NCBI GenBank assembly: GCA_016841325.1
Contig: JAENZJ010000010.1
Coordinates: 48,023 to 112,022 of the forward strand
DNA: 64,000 nt
Direction of reading: 5' to 3'
Source: Thermincola carboxydiphila
GTDB lineage: Bacteria > Bacillota > Thermincolia > Thermincolales > UBA2595
Notes under the pieces: model-generated
What the model was told of the DNA's origin: nothing
The model's database searches: none
What the model saw: only the letters and a program-made list of their open reading frames with translations
Shown here: in pieces, positions 9,407-18,378 of the stretch
Layout: each line of letters starts with the position of its first letter
Position numbering within the stretch: position 1 is the first letter of the stretch
Program-made: the position numbers and the translations under genes

Positions 9407-9750
9407 GAGGTCCACCTCCTCCTAAAAACTCTTATATAACCGCGATAGTTTTCCTGTAGGTTCTTTAGTCCCATCACCATTGTCTCCACTATGGCCTGGG
9501 TCTGTAACTGTTCTTTTTTGCTCATTTCATCAGGCAGCCTGCAGGTTAAAGTACCGGAATCGTCAACATCATAGACCAGGCCTTCCCTGATAAAGCGCGC
9601 CAGTCCCAGCAGGGTTGTCTGGGCAAGCATGGAGACAGCGGCACACACGATATCCTCCCCGGGAGGACGGTATCCGGCATGCCCCCTGACAGAATACCCT
9701 TTTATGGTTCCATTGGAACGGTTAACAGAAACAATTATCATAGCCTTCAA
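9403..9750 (-). CDS. prp: Ribosomal-processing cysteine protease Prp
   Basis: This is a small protein of 115 aa with the Prp active-site pattern: GHAGY (histidine near residue 24) and DIVCAAVS (nucleophilic cysteine near residue 36). It cleaves the L27 N-terminal extension. It is encoded between rplU and rpmA, the conserved position. A TTG at 9750 and an ATG at 9741 are both possible starts; neither has a strong ribosome site, and translation may be coupled to rplU, which ends 2 bp upstream. Confidence 0.95.
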   Translation of the reverse strand: MKAMIIVSVNRSNGTIKGYSVRGHAGYRPPGEDIVCAAVSMLAQTTLLGLARFIREGLVYDVDDSGTLTCRLPDEMSKKEQLQTQAIVETMVMGLKNLQENYRGYIRVFRRRWTS

Positions 9751-9752
9751 CC

Positions 9753-10064
9753 CTAGGCCTGAATTTTTTCTACAGTTACCTTTGTATATGGCTGACGATG
9801 ACCGGTTTTGCGGCGGTAGTTTTTCTTGGGCTTATACTTAAAGACAACAATTTTCTTACCTTTGCCATGGCCCAGAACCTTCAACACGGCTTTTGCCCCG
9901 TCAACAAAAGGAGTGCCTACCCTCAGGTCTTCTCCTTCACCTACGGCCAGCACATCGGTGATCTCAACGGTTTCGCCCTCTCCGGCTGCCAATTTCTCAA
10001 CAAAGAGGACATCACCTTCCTTCACACGGTACTGCTTGCCTCCTGTAGCAATAACGGCGTACAT
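9753..10064 (-). CDS. rplU: 50S ribosomal protein L21
   Basis: The sequence begins [14 protein letters not shown] and continues with the L21 pattern [25 protein letters not shown], which contacts 23S rRNA. The ATG at 10064 has GGGAGG 7 nt upstream; an upstream extension in frame is leader RNA, not protein. First gene of the rplU-prp-rpmA unit, with its own sigma-A promoter and a structured leader. Confidence 0.98.
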   Translation of the reverse strand: MYAVIATGGKQYRVKEGDVLFVEKLAAGEGETVEITDVLAVGEGEDLRVGTPFVDGAKAVLKVLGHGKGKKIVVFKYKPKKNYRRKTGHRQPYTKVTVEKIQA

Positions 10065-10192
10065 ACATACACCTCCCTCATCAATACTCGCCAGGCCGGG
10101 CACGATTTCCCGTTTGTGGACGGCCCGCAGCCGTCCGCCCTTGCTGTGCGGTTTCGGCGGAGTCAGAAATGCCGCAGACTCTGCCTACATTA
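10065..10192 (-). ncRNA. Candidate L21 leader (autoregulatory 5' UTR of rplU)
   Basis: About 125 nt of transcript precede rplU. The region is GC-rich and folds, with a strong hairpin GGACGGC-TGCGG-GCCGTCC at about 10117-10135 (minus strand) and a second pairing region upstream. Firmicutes rplU genes commonly carry an L21 leader RNA in this place, thought to bind ribosomal protein. The assignment rests on position and hairpins; a covariance search was not possible. Confidence 0.55.
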
Positions 10193-10196
10193 ATTT

Positions 10197-10225
10197 ATTT
10201 TATAGTACCATTACGCCTTTGTCAA
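10197..10225 (-). promoter_or_regulatory. Sigma-A promoter of rplU
   Basis: Perfect -35 TTGACA (10220-10225) and -10 TAAAAT (10197-10202) with a 17-bp spacer on the minus strand, upstream of the rplU leader. Confidence 0.8.
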
Positions 10226-10321
10226 GAAAGGTTTTACCCTAACCCCTTTTGAAGGGCCTGGTTCACACTATTGCATCACTTTACATAATATGTTTACTAC
10301 AGCCTGAAAGGAGAAATAGTC

Positions 10322-11137
10322 ATGAACATTTCATATGTTTCGGAGAGCGCCTTTGAACACCGTTTCTGGCTCCAGATACTTGGTGACCACTCCAGATTTA
10401 TCTTCAATAGCCTTGCTCCCACAGAAAATGAGCTCCTGGCAATAGCCGGAAACTTCATCAATATCTTTGACGGCTTGCTGCAATATGCCCGGACCAATAT
10501 GAGCGCAGACAGCTGGGCAGCCTTTGCTGCCAGGGTAATGCCGGCTGCCACATCCCTGAGGCAATTTAAGCTGGAAATAATCAGACGGCACCTGCAGAAA
10601 AAAGTCAGCATTTCACTTACCCCGACTTTTCTGAACCACATGGTCAATGAGCTGGATGAATACCTGCAAAACCTAAATTATCTTGCACAGAGACAGTGTA
10701 TCCCGGTAAAGTCTCCGGTTCACCACCACCTGCTGTGGCTTCCCGATGCCACAGGGCATGCAGAATTCCTCTGCTGCGGCCTTGATGCTTCCCAGACACA
10801 GTTCCGTCAGAAGGCAAAAGAATACCGGGACCTCTGGAGTAAAAAACACAGCGAGGCCCTGGAATATGCCGGTTTCCTGAGGACCGGAATTCCCCTGTTT
10901 CCCAGCCTGAATATGTTTGACAGAGATACTGCCTGCGAAATGGAGAGATTCAGAAAATACCTGGAACTGCTGGAGACAAAAACTCTGGAAGCCGCGGTTA
11001 CCGGGACCTTTGATGCCCTGATTCCCGACCATATGGCCCGGGAAGAATGTTATTACTTATACAGGCTCCACCGTAGTGACCCTGCAGTTGTCCCCCGTCC
11101 CTGCTGTGACCCGGGACACCCACGGGTTAAGCCTTAG
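10322..11137 (+). CDS. DUF2935 domain protein
   Basis: This 271-residue helical protein begins with the DUF2935 signature (SESAFEHRFWLQILGDHSRFIFNSL) and has a second related half. Histidine and glutamate positions (FEHRFW, GDHSRF, HHHLLW, HAEFL) resemble a four-helix metal-binding bundle. The family is widespread in spore-forming Firmicutes and its function is unknown. AAGGAG lies 8 nt before the ATG. It is transcribed divergently from rplU and converges on the lipoprotein gene, whose stop codon overlaps its own. A possible promoter is TTCACA (10262) and TAATAT (10286). Confidence 0.85.
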   Translation: MNISYVSESAFEHRFWLQILGDHSRFIFNSLAPTENELLAIAGNFINIFDGLLQYARTNMSADSWAAFAARVMPAATSLRQFKLEIIRRHLQKKVSISLTPTFLNHMVNELDEYLQNLNYLAQRQCIPVKSPVHHHLLWLPDATGHAEFLCCGLDASQTQFRQKAKEYRDLWSKKHSEALEYAGFLRTGIPLFPSLNMFDRDTACEMERFRKYLELLETKTLEAAVTGTFDALIPDHMAREECYYLYRLHRSDPAVVPRPCCDPGHPRVKP

Positions 11138-11712
11138 GGAAGGGTTTCCTCCATCAGCACTTTATTGGTGTCACCTTCAAAAACCCTGACCCTGGCCTTT
11201 TTGTCTGAATTCTTTGCAATGACTTTATAAGGATAGGTAATTACTTCAGCAACTATCATACCCTGGGCCGGTTTTCTGAATACCAGGTCACATATCCAGA
11301 GGTCCCCTGACTCTCTGGTTTCTTTTAATTCAAGAGAATAACCTGCAGTAGGCTGCATCCCCATAAAAACAGCAATATAGGTCCTGCCTTCAGCCTCAAT
11401 TGACTTAATACCTGCACTTTCCCTGCTGCTTTCCACCACTTCAATAACTTCCTGCGGCAGACCGGATTCCTTCTGAGATATATCACCAGAGGATACCGGA
11501 TTGTCCGGGTCTTCACCAGTGACCGCTCCCGCATTATCCTCACTGCCACGGCTGTCATCACGGCTGCCAGCATCCTGCTCGCTCCCATTCAGTCCTGTGT
11601 TCCCTGCTGCCGCCTGCTCTGTTGCAGCCTTCTGTTCTGAACATCCTGACATCCCAACTGCTACAATTGATATGGCCAATAAAAGCCATAAAAACATTTT
11701 CACAGTTTTCAT
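11134..11712 (-). CDS. Lipoprotein with PrcB C-terminal-like domain
   Basis: The signal peptide ends in the lipobox VGMSGC, followed by a low-complexity Ser/Asp/Glu/Gly linker of about 65 residues. The C-terminal ~85 residues match the PrcB_C pattern (YIAVFMGMQPTAGYSLEL, then TYPYKVI). PrcB was described as a component of a surface protease complex in Treponema; in Clostridia the domain occurs in exported proteins of unknown role. AGGGGGG lies upstream of paired ATGs at 11715 and 11712. The stop codon overlaps that of the convergent DUF2935 gene. Confidence 0.75.
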   Translation of the reverse strand: MKTVKMFLWLLLAISIVAVGMSGCSEQKAATEQAAAGNTGLNGSEQDAGSRDDSRGSEDNAGAVTGEDPDNPVSSGDISQKESGLPQEVIEVVESSRESAGIKSIEAEGRTYIAVFMGMQPTAGYSLELKETRESGDLWICDLVFRKPAQGMIVAEVITYPYKVIAKNSDKKARVRVFEGDTNKVLMEETLP

Positions 11713-11883
11713 CATAATTCCCCCCTTCAATTAATTCAGACGAATTATCAGGCTAAAAGTTCCCCGGGACAGGGGTATTATTATGTATAAAGAGGCTTCT
11801 CCCGGGTAGACGCAGGAACTTTATTGATGTAGAATAGGTAACAGAAGAAATAATTTCCATATATAAAGGAGTGCAAACCTGTT

Positions 11884-12549
11884 ATGAATACAGGGGAACT
11901 AAAGATACCGACAGGCGGCATGCCTATTGAAGCATTTTTCATGTGCCGGGAGGAAAAACCGGAAAGGGCCTTTTTAATTCTTCCGGGGAAAGGCTATACA
12001 ATTAACCACTTTGTTCTGGATTTCCTGTGGCGGATGGCTGCAGAATGCGGGTTTTATTCCTTAAAGGCTGAATACAGGGGTTATACTTACAGACACCTGA
12101 ACGAGCCCTATGACCACCACCATGCCGCCATTGATGCCGGCTTTGTACTGGATTATCTTAATGAGCTTGGCTACCCGCCCGGTAAAATAACTGTATGCGG
12201 CAAGTCCCTGGGTACCATTGCCCTGGGAAGTCTTGTGGCAGACAAGGGTCCCGTATTTGAAAGAGCCGTCCTGTTGACTCCTGTGCTGTATATGAAAAAA
12301 GAAAAGGGAGTGTTCCCGCAGTGGGCAGAATTCAACCGGAGGATAAGCAAACCCTGCCTTATCTTTGGCAGCAGTGACCCGTTCTGTGACCGGGAAACCG
12401 CCCGCCAGGTGTTCCCCGGGGGACTGATTGAGTGCTACCCGGGAGCTGACCATGGCCTGAGTATTGAGGATGATTACCTCCGCACCATAGAAATACAGCG
12501 GGAAATAATTGAAAAGGTAAAGCAGTTCATCACTGAACTGCTTTGGTGA
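11884..12549 (+). CDS. Alpha/beta hydrolase
   Basis: This 221-residue protein has the full hydrolase catalytic set: the nucleophile elbow GKSLG (about residue 107), an acid in FGSSDPFCD, and a histidine in GADHGL near the C-terminus. An oxyanion-type LILPGKG stretch is near residue 35. No signal peptide is seen, so it is cytoplasmic. The substrate is unknown; the compact size fits small acyl-hydrolases or dienelactone-hydrolase relatives. GGAG lies 13 nt before the ATG. A terminator follows at once, so it is probably monocistronic. Confidence 0.8.
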   Translation: MNTGELKIPTGGMPIEAFFMCREEKPERAFLILPGKGYTINHFVLDFLWRMAAECGFYSLKAEYRGYTYRHLNEPYDHHHAAIDAGFVLDYLNELGYPPGKITVCGKSLGTIALGSLVADKGPVFERAVLLTPVLYMKKEKGVFPQWAEFNRRISKPCLIFGSSDPFCDRETARQVFPGGLIECYPGADHGLSIEDDYLRTIEIQREIIEKVKQFITELLW

Positions 12550-12575
12550 AAGGTTCGCTAAGGCGGACCTTTTTC
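12549..12575 (+). terminator. Rho-independent terminator after the hydrolase gene
   Basis: Ten-bp stem (12549-12558 with 12563-12572, one G-T pair), 4-nt loop, then a T run on the plus strand. Confidence 0.8.
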
Positions 12576-12664
12576 AGCTTTCCGGGGAATATTGTGGACC
12601 TGTTTAACTAACAATATCCCTGAATAGTAAATAATCCAACAATAATGTTGAAGTGGGGCCAATA

Positions 12665-13105
12665 ATGAAAGACAAATTCTTTCTCGGAATATCAGCCGGC
12701 CTGGCAGGTTCTTTGGTCATGGTTTTACTATTATGGCTGCTGAACCTGATACCGGGTGTAAGTATAAACATGCTGGATGAAGTATCGACCTTATTTAACG
12801 AAAGAGCAGTCGGAAATCTCCAGAGAGGAATCACCGGAACCACCGTCCATTTTATCTGTGGTTCAGTTATCGGTCTGGCAATGATTTTACTGTTCCAGAC
12901 AACCGGGTATGGTATGCCATTGCTAAAAGGCGCCGGGTTCGGGGCCGTTACCTGGTTTTTGCTCTGTGGTATCATGGCCAGGCTGTTAAACCTTCAGATG
13001 CAAGATACCTTTGTTGACAGTTTTCTGCTCCTGCTGGTGCATATTGCCTTTGGACTAACCGCAGGCTGGTTCCTGGCCAGATACCGGTACAGAGATAAGG
13101 TTTAA
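12665..13105 (+). CDS. Four-helix membrane protein of unknown function
   Basis: This 146-residue protein has four hydrophobic segments: near residues 5-25, 58-78, 85-105 and 115-137. The loops are short and only weakly charged. I do not recognise the family with certainty. A GTG at 12653 adds four residues, but the ATG at 12665 is preceded by GTGGGG and gives a normal positively charged N-terminus. It converges on the RNase G gene, 6 bp away, and has no partner in its own direction. Confidence 0.6.
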   Translation: MKDKFFLGISAGLAGSLVMVLLLWLLNLIPGVSINMLDEVSTLFNERAVGNLQRGITGTTVHFICGSVIGLAMILLFQTTGYGMPLLKGAGFGAVTWFLLCGIMARLLNLQMQDTFVDSFLLLLVHIAFGLTAGWFLARYRYRDKV

Positions 13106-13111
13106 AGGGCT

Positions 13112-14803
13112 TCACTTACCCACATCAACCATTTTGGCCTTACAGTAAGTGCGAAATACTTTGGTTATCTCCACAGGGACCGTTTCCCCAATCAGGGAAC
13201 TGGCCCCTTCTATGTCCACGATAAACCCGTTGACCCTGCCGATACCGTCATAGATATTTGAGGTGTGGGGTTCCTCAACCTTGACCTCAAGAATCTGCCC
13301 CGGTCTTACCGGAACCCCGATGGCTTCAATTTCGGACTGGGAATGGAGGGCCCGGATATTGATCACTTCCTGGTGATAGTGTTCACAGCCCCTGACAATA
13401 ATGTGTTTCCGTGTCTTGGCCTCCATCTCCCTGAGGTTAGCCCCGCTCCCGCCGATGAGGAGAGAAGCCACCGAAGGGTGTACCTCTACCAGTACGGCTT
13501 CGGCGCTGGTATGCTGAGCCAGTTTGACTATCTCATTCTTGGCCCTGATACTGATGGTCTCCTCAGACAGCACCTTTCCTTTCCCCTCACAATATGGGCA
13601 CTGTTTCAGAAGCACATTTTCCAGCCCCTGGCGGACTTTTTTCCTGGTTATTTCAACAAGTCCCAACTGGGTCAGGCCAAGGACATTGGTCTTGGTCTTG
13701 TCTTTCCTGATCTCCTCCTCCAGTTTACGGAGAATCTGGTTCTGGTGCTCCTGACTGAGCATATCAATAAAATCTATTATAATAATACCTCCGATATTCC
13801 TCAGCCTGAGCTGCCTGGCAATTTCGGTACATGCCTCGAGGTTTGTCTTCAGGACAGTATCTGCCAGGTCTGTGCTACCCACATATTTGCCTGTATTAAC
13901 ATCAATAGCCGTCAGGGCCTCGGTACGGTCAATCACTATATACCCTCCACTTTTCAACCAAACCCTGGGCTTAAGGACTTTCTCAATTTCTTCTTCAATA
14001 CCGTATCGTTCAAAAAGATTTTCCTGTTCATACAGGGTGACCCTGTTTTTAAGTTCAGGAGAAGTAAGCTCCATAAGTTCCAGTACCTTTTCATATTCAT
14101 AACGTGAATCAATAATCAGGTTATCTATATCCTCATTAAAGAGGTCCCTCAGTATCCTCTGGATAAGTTCCAGGTCTTTGTGTATCAGGTTTGGAACAGG
14201 CCCGTGATAAGCCCTGTTCTGAATCTTTTTCCAGAGCCTGGTCAGCAGGGAAATATCCTGCCGGAAATCATCCTCCGAGAAGCCCTCGGCAATTGTCCTT
14301 ACGATCAGTCCCATTCCCGGTGGTTTGACTCTTTCCGCCACAGAACGGAGGCGGTCCCTCTCAGCTTCATCTTCAATACGCCGCGAAATACCCACATAAT
14401 CAACAGTGGGCATAAGTACCAGGAACCTGCCCGGAAGGGTTATGTGGGTGGTTACCCGCGCCCCCTTGGTACCGATTGGCTCCTTGGCTATCTGAACAAG
14501 GACTTCCTGCCCTTCTTTGAGGACATCGACTATATTCAGTTTACCCCCGGGCTCCGCCTCATGCCCCGAAATTCCCGACGCCAGGGCATCTTCAACAAAT
14601 AAAAAGGCATTTTTCTCCAGCCCGATATCGACAAAAGCTGCCTGCATCCCGGGCAGGACATTTTCAACCTTCCCTTTATAAATATTGCCCACCAGCCTCT
14701 GGTTAAGAGAACGCTCAATATATATTTCAACTACCACCTTATCTTCCATTACGGCTACCCGTGTTTCTTCCTCCCGGACATTTACCAGTATCTCCTTAAG
14801 CAA
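13112..14803 (-). CDS. rng: Ribonuclease G (Rne/Rng family)
   Basis: The S1 RNA-binding domain lies in the first ~120 residues (GNIYKGKVENVLPGMQAAFVDIG). The catalytic core follows, with the two acidic magnesium ligands in AIDVNTGKY and IIIIDFIDM. The zinc-link motif CPYCEGKG occurs near residue 405. It takes part in 16S rRNA 5' maturation and mRNA decay. AGGAGGTGAT lies 8 nt before a TTG at 14803; a GTG at 14812 overlaps that ribosome site and is less likely. The start overlaps the DUF2344 gene, so the two are translationally coupled. Confidence 0.95.
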   Translation of the reverse strand: MLKEILVNVREEETRVAVMEDKVVVEIYIERSLNQRLVGNIYKGKVENVLPGMQAAFVDIGLEKNAFLFVEDALASGISGHEAEPGGKLNIVDVLKEGQEVLVQIAKEPIGTKGARVTTHITLPGRFLVLMPTVDYVGISRRIEDEAERDRLRSVAERVKPPGMGLIVRTIAEGFSEDDFRQDISLLTRLWKKIQNRAYHGPVPNLIHKDLELIQRILRDLFNEDIDNLIIDSRYEYEKVLELMELTSPELKNRVTLYEQENLFERYGIEEEIEKVLKPRVWLKSGGYIVIDRTEALTAIDVNTGKYVGSTDLADTVLKTNLEACTEIARQLRLRNIGGIIIIDFIDMLSQEHQNQILRKLEEEIRKDKTKTNVLGLTQLGLVEITRKKVRQGLENVLLKQCPYCEGKGKVLSEETISIRAKNEIVKLAQHTSAEAVLVEVHPSVASLLIGGSGANLREMEAKTRKHIIVRGCEHYHQEVINIRALHSQSEIEAIGVPVRPGQILEVKVEEPHTSNIYDGIGRVNGFIVDIEGASSLIGETVPVEITKVFRTYCKAKMVDVGK

Positions 14804-15530
14804 AGTTATCACCTCCTTCCTGATTCGTTTTGTCCATCTCCATGGGAGTCAGCAGCCTGTCACCATGTGCAGCGGTATAGAGGCCTATCCGGTTAATCTG
14901 CGCCAGTCCAGCATCAATTTCCTGCCCCAGGCAGCCGGCAAAAGCATTGACCACCTCTTCGGGACGGACATTACCTGCACTTCCGGTAACAGTCAGAATC
15001 GAAAATTCAATGGTATTGCCATTAACACTTCCGGCAAATTTAATTATTCCCGGCCTGATGTTCCGGGGCTGTATTCCTTTCTTAGTCCTTTTCATTATCA
15101 TCACTTCAGAAGAATCCATAAAACGGGCTATTGCCCCTGTAAGAGAACCTATATCAGGAGAACCGACCGCCGGGACTTTAACCCTGTATTCGGCCCTGTT
15201 TACCACAGCCATCAGGGCAGGAGAGTTATCAGGCACAGCCATTGCCCCCGACAGGCGGATTCCTGCCGGAAGCGCTGCACAAAGTCTTGCCATGACTTCA
15301 CCTGCAGCCATACTCTCTCTTAATTCGATATCAATATATTCCCTGTCACTGGTTACCCCCACCGCCAGTGCAGAAGCAAAGTTCATTTTGGGGTGGGGAT
15401 TGAAGCCTTCTGAAAAGGCAATGGGGATAGCCGCCCGGCGGATTGCCCTCTCAAAAGCCTTAACCAGGTCAAGGTGTGACAAGAACCTGACCTCTTCTCC
15501 TTTGGAAAACTCCATTCTAACACGGGGCAT
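14796..15530 (-). CDS. TIGR03936 / DUF2344 radical SAM-linked protein
   Basis: This 244-residue protein begins with the family hallmark (EEVRFLSHLDLVKAFERA, then IPIAFSEGFNPHPKMNFA). Members are encoded next to, or fused with, the TIGR03960 radical SAM protein and are often followed by rng and rplU in Firmicutes, as here. The molecular function is not established; a link to RNA or ribosome modification has been suggested by neighbourhood. It overlaps the upstream radical SAM gene by 14 bp. Confidence 0.92.
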   Translation of the reverse strand: MPRVRMEFSKGEEVRFLSHLDLVKAFERAIRRAAIPIAFSEGFNPHPKMNFASALAVGVTSDREYIDIELRESMAAGEVMARLCAALPAGIRLSGAMAVPDNSPALMAVVNRAEYRVKVPAVGSPDIGSLTGAIARFMDSSEVMIMKRTKKGIQPRNIRPGIIKFAGSVNGNTIEFSILTVTGSAGNVRPEEVVNAFAGCLGQEIDAGLAQINRIGLYTAAHGDRLLTPMEMDKTNQEGGDNFA

Positions 15531-17391
15531 TGTTCTTCGCCCCCTTTAAGTCAACAGATGCCGGAAGATTCTGGCAGACCCCGCAGACAGTACACTTTTC
15601 GTGTCTGCAGTCTGCCGTTGTCTCCTCACTGAATGCCCTTTTATACTCGGTGAGCAGAAATTCTTTGGTCACACCTGTATTGATATGGTCCCAAGGCAGG
15701 ACTTCATCCAGGCTGAATTCCCTGTTGTTAAAAAATTCCGGATCCACCCCGGTTTCCCGGAATGCTTCCTGCCAGGTGCTATACCTAAAGTGCTCATTCC
15801 AGCTGTCAAACTTGCAGCCAAGGGCCCATGCTCTCTCCAGAGCGGCTGCCACTTTTCGGCTGCCCCTGGAAAAAACAGCTTCTATGGTGCTCAGGCGGGC
15901 ATCGTGCCAGTTAAATACAATCCTGCGGTGTTTTAACTTCCCGGCCAGGTAATGCTGTTTTTCCTGCAGGACCTCCATACTGTCCTGGGCTGCCCACTGG
16001 AAAGGAGTATGGGGTTTGGGCACAAAGGAAGAGGCACTCACGGTGACCCTGAGTCTTCCGGCCCGGCTTCCCAGGATATCCCTGCCGCGTTCCACAACCT
16101 TAAAGGCCAGGCCGGCAATGCCATCGAGGTCTTCATAGGTCTCTGTAGGCAAACCAATCATAAAATACAGTTTAACTGAGGTCCAGCCTGCCTGGAACGC
16201 CCCAGTAACAGCCTCCATAAGATTCTCCTCGGTTACCCCTTTATTAATCACATCCCGCAGTCGCTGGGTGCCTGCTTCGGGTGCAAATGTAAGGGTCGTC
16301 TTCCTGACCCGCTGGACCTCTTTGGCCAGGTCAACGGAAAATGAGTCTGCCCTTAATGAGGGCAGGGACACCCCTACCCCCTCGGAGCCATACCTGTCCA
16401 TCAGTAAGGCCAGGACACCCTGTACACAGCTGTAGTCACTGGTACTCAGGGAAGTCAGGGATATCTCATCATAGCCTGTGTTTTTAACCAGGTTCTCCCC
16501 CTGAGCAATAATTGTCTCCGGTCTCTTCTCCCTGACGGGACGGTAAATCATTCCCGCCTGGCAGAAACGGCAGCCTCTGCTGCAACCCCTAAGCACTTCA
16601 AGCATAATCCGGTCATGGACAATCTCCATAAAAGGTACAATAGGCCTGGTAGGAAAATCCACCCTGTCCAGGTCCCTGACTACCCTCTTGGTCACTCTTG
16701 AGGGTGCGAAAGAAACTTTAGGGACCACCTTTTTGATGGTCCCGTCATTATGATAACTAACTTCATAAAACTCAGGGACATATACTCCTGATATCCCGGC
16801 CAACTCCTGAAGAAGGTCTCTCCTTTTATGCGGTGTGGGACCCTGCTTCCATTTTTTGATGGTCCCGATAATGTCATGGACGGCTTCCTCGCCTTCCCCC
16901 AAAAGGAAGGCATCAACAAATGGCGCCAGGGGCTCCGGATTATATGCAGTAGGGCCTCCCGCCAAAACCAGGGGCCACCTGTCATCCCGCTGCGCTGCCC
17001 TCAGGGGGATCCCTGCCAGGTCCAGCATGTTCAGTAAGTTGGTGTAACTCATTTCATACTGAAGGGTAAAAGCCACTGCATCGAAATCTGCCAGGGGCCT
17101 TACAGATTCAAGGGAAAACAGCGGTAGACCGTGTTGTCTCAACTGGTCCTCCATGTCGACCCATGGTGCAAAAACCCGTTCCATAAGGGTATCTTCCCTG
17201 TCATTGACGATGTGGTACAATATACGCAGCCCCAGGTGAGACATCCCTACTTCGTAAACATCGGGAAAAGCAAACACCATCCTGACAGGCGTATTATCCC
17301 AGTCCTTGTGGACAGAATTCCATTCATTCCCCTGGTACCGGGCCGGTTTCTGTACTTTGGGCAAAACCCTGTTTTCAATAAATTGTTTCAT
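15517..17391 (-). CDS. TIGR03960 family B12-binding-domain radical SAM protein
   Basis: The N-terminal region resembles a B12-binding fold (VFAFPDVYEVGMSHLGLRIL). The radical SAM cluster motif is in RGCSRGCRFCQAG near residue 270, and a C-terminal cysteine-rich tail (CRHEKCTVCGVC) probably binds a further cluster. The preferred ATG at 17391 has GGGAGGA 9 nt upstream and gives the usual MKQFIENRVLPKV start; a longer frame to 17439 exists. It forms a conserved pair with the DUF2344 gene. The substrate is unknown. Confidence 0.93.
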   Translation of the reverse strand: MKQFIENRVLPKVQKPARYQGNEWNSVHKDWDNTPVRMVFAFPDVYEVGMSHLGLRILYHIVNDREDTLMERVFAPWVDMEDQLRQHGLPLFSLESVRPLADFDAVAFTLQYEMSYTNLLNMLDLAGIPLRAAQRDDRWPLVLAGGPTAYNPEPLAPFVDAFLLGEGEEAVHDIIGTIKKWKQGPTPHKRRDLLQELAGISGVYVPEFYEVSYHNDGTIKKVVPKVSFAPSRVTKRVVRDLDRVDFPTRPIVPFMEIVHDRIMLEVLRGCSRGCRFCQAGMIYRPVREKRPETIIAQGENLVKNTGYDEISLTSLSTSDYSCVQGVLALLMDRYGSEGVGVSLPSLRADSFSVDLAKEVQRVRKTTLTFAPEAGTQRLRDVINKGVTEENLMEAVTGAFQAGWTSVKLYFMIGLPTETYEDLDGIAGLAFKVVERGRDILGSRAGRLRVTVSASSFVPKPHTPFQWAAQDSMEVLQEKQHYLAGKLKHRRIVFNWHDARLSTIEAVFSRGSRKVAAALERAWALGCKFDSWNEHFRYSTWQEAFRETGVDPEFFNNREFSLDEVLPWDHINTGVTKEFLLTEYKRAFSEETTADCRHEKCTVCGVCQNLPASVDLKGAKNNAPC

Positions 17392-17480
17392 CTGCCGGTA
17401 TCCTCCCAGTTTTTCTATTACATTAGGTATTATACCCAAAGGATGGTATTATTCAATTCTACAACCACAAACAAATTCCT

Positions 17481-18365
17481 TTATTTTTTCTTCAGTGTCA
17501 ATAACCCGAGAGGTGTCTCCGGCCCCCTTCGCACCATTTCATCTATTATTTCCCCTTCGGTAAAAGTCCCCTTAACCAGGTGGTCTTTTCCGATTACAAC
17601 AACCAAGTGATATTTCCTGGGGACAAAATTTTTGACAACATCTTTAAGACGGGAGGATTCCAGGGCAGCCACCTGACGTACCAGGAGTATCCCTTCCCGG
17701 AACAGCTCCTCCTTTTTGCGGGTAAGGAATTTCATGAAAACAAACATAACTGACCCCTTTTCTTTTGCTGCTGCATAAATCAGGAAAAGCGCCACCACAA
17801 AGCAGTTGATATCCTGTCCACCACTGCTGAACCAAAAATAGGCCCCTGCCACTGCCATGGCTGCACCCAGCGCCTGAGACAGGGCTGCAGCATCTTCGGT
17901 GGCCCTTTTTACCCCGCGGTTCAGTGAAAGAAATGCCCTCAGGACCCGCCCTCCGTCCAGCGGAAAAGCCGGCAGCAGGTTAAAGGCCCCCAGCATTATG
18001 TTCCACTGAATAAAAAACCCCAACCAATACCGGTTTCCTATCCCCAGCCTGTACAACAGGTATCCCAGCAATGCCAGGAAGGCATTGGTCAACGGTCCGG
18101 CAGCAGCCACATAAGTTTCCGTCACAGGAGCCGATGCGATATCTCCCTCTATCCTGGCAACCCCCCCAAAGGGAAGGAGCTCTATTTCCTGAACCCTTAA
18201 GCCATAACCGGCAGCTGCTACCACATGGCCCATCTCGTGCAGAAATACAATACTGAAAATCATCAGGGCCTGGCCGAGAATACCAAAATACCAATAGACA
18301 ATAAATAGCAGTATAAAAAAAATGTTCAGCCGGAAATCCACTCCAAAAACAGTTAATAATCTCAT
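17481..18365 (-). CDS. spoIVFB: SpoIVFB-type M50 site-2 protease
   Basis: The zinc-binding motif HEMGH is at residues 43-47 in the second hydrophobic segment. The third ligand is Asp137 in NLLPAFPLDGGR. Several transmembrane segments precede a C-terminal CBS-like region (about 220-294). SpoIVFB cleaves pro-sigma-K in the mother cell during sporulation. The ATG at 18365 begins 13 bp after the spoIVFA-like stop. A longer frame to 18440 would run back through spoIVFA and is rejected. Confidence 0.93.
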   Translation of the reverse strand: MRLLTVFGVDFRLNIFFILLFIVYWYFGILGQALMIFSIVFLHEMGHVVAAAGYGLRVQEIELLPFGGVARIEGDIASAPVTETYVAAAGPLTNAFLALLGYLLYRLGIGNRYWLGFFIQWNIMLGAFNLLPAFPLDGGRVLRAFLSLNRGVKRATEDAAALSQALGAAMAVAGAYFWFSSGGQDINCFVVALFLIYAAAKEKGSVMFVFMKFLTRKKEELFREGILLVRQVAALESSRLKDVVKNFVPRKYHLVVVIGKDHLVKGTFTEGEIIDEMVRRGPETPLGLLTLKKK

Positions 18366-18378
18366 ACATGCCCGGTTA

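Noticed and set aside
13265..14107. 280-codon plus-strand frame opposite RNase G
   Set aside because: Antisense shadow; the minus-strand gene has intact catalytic and zinc motifs.
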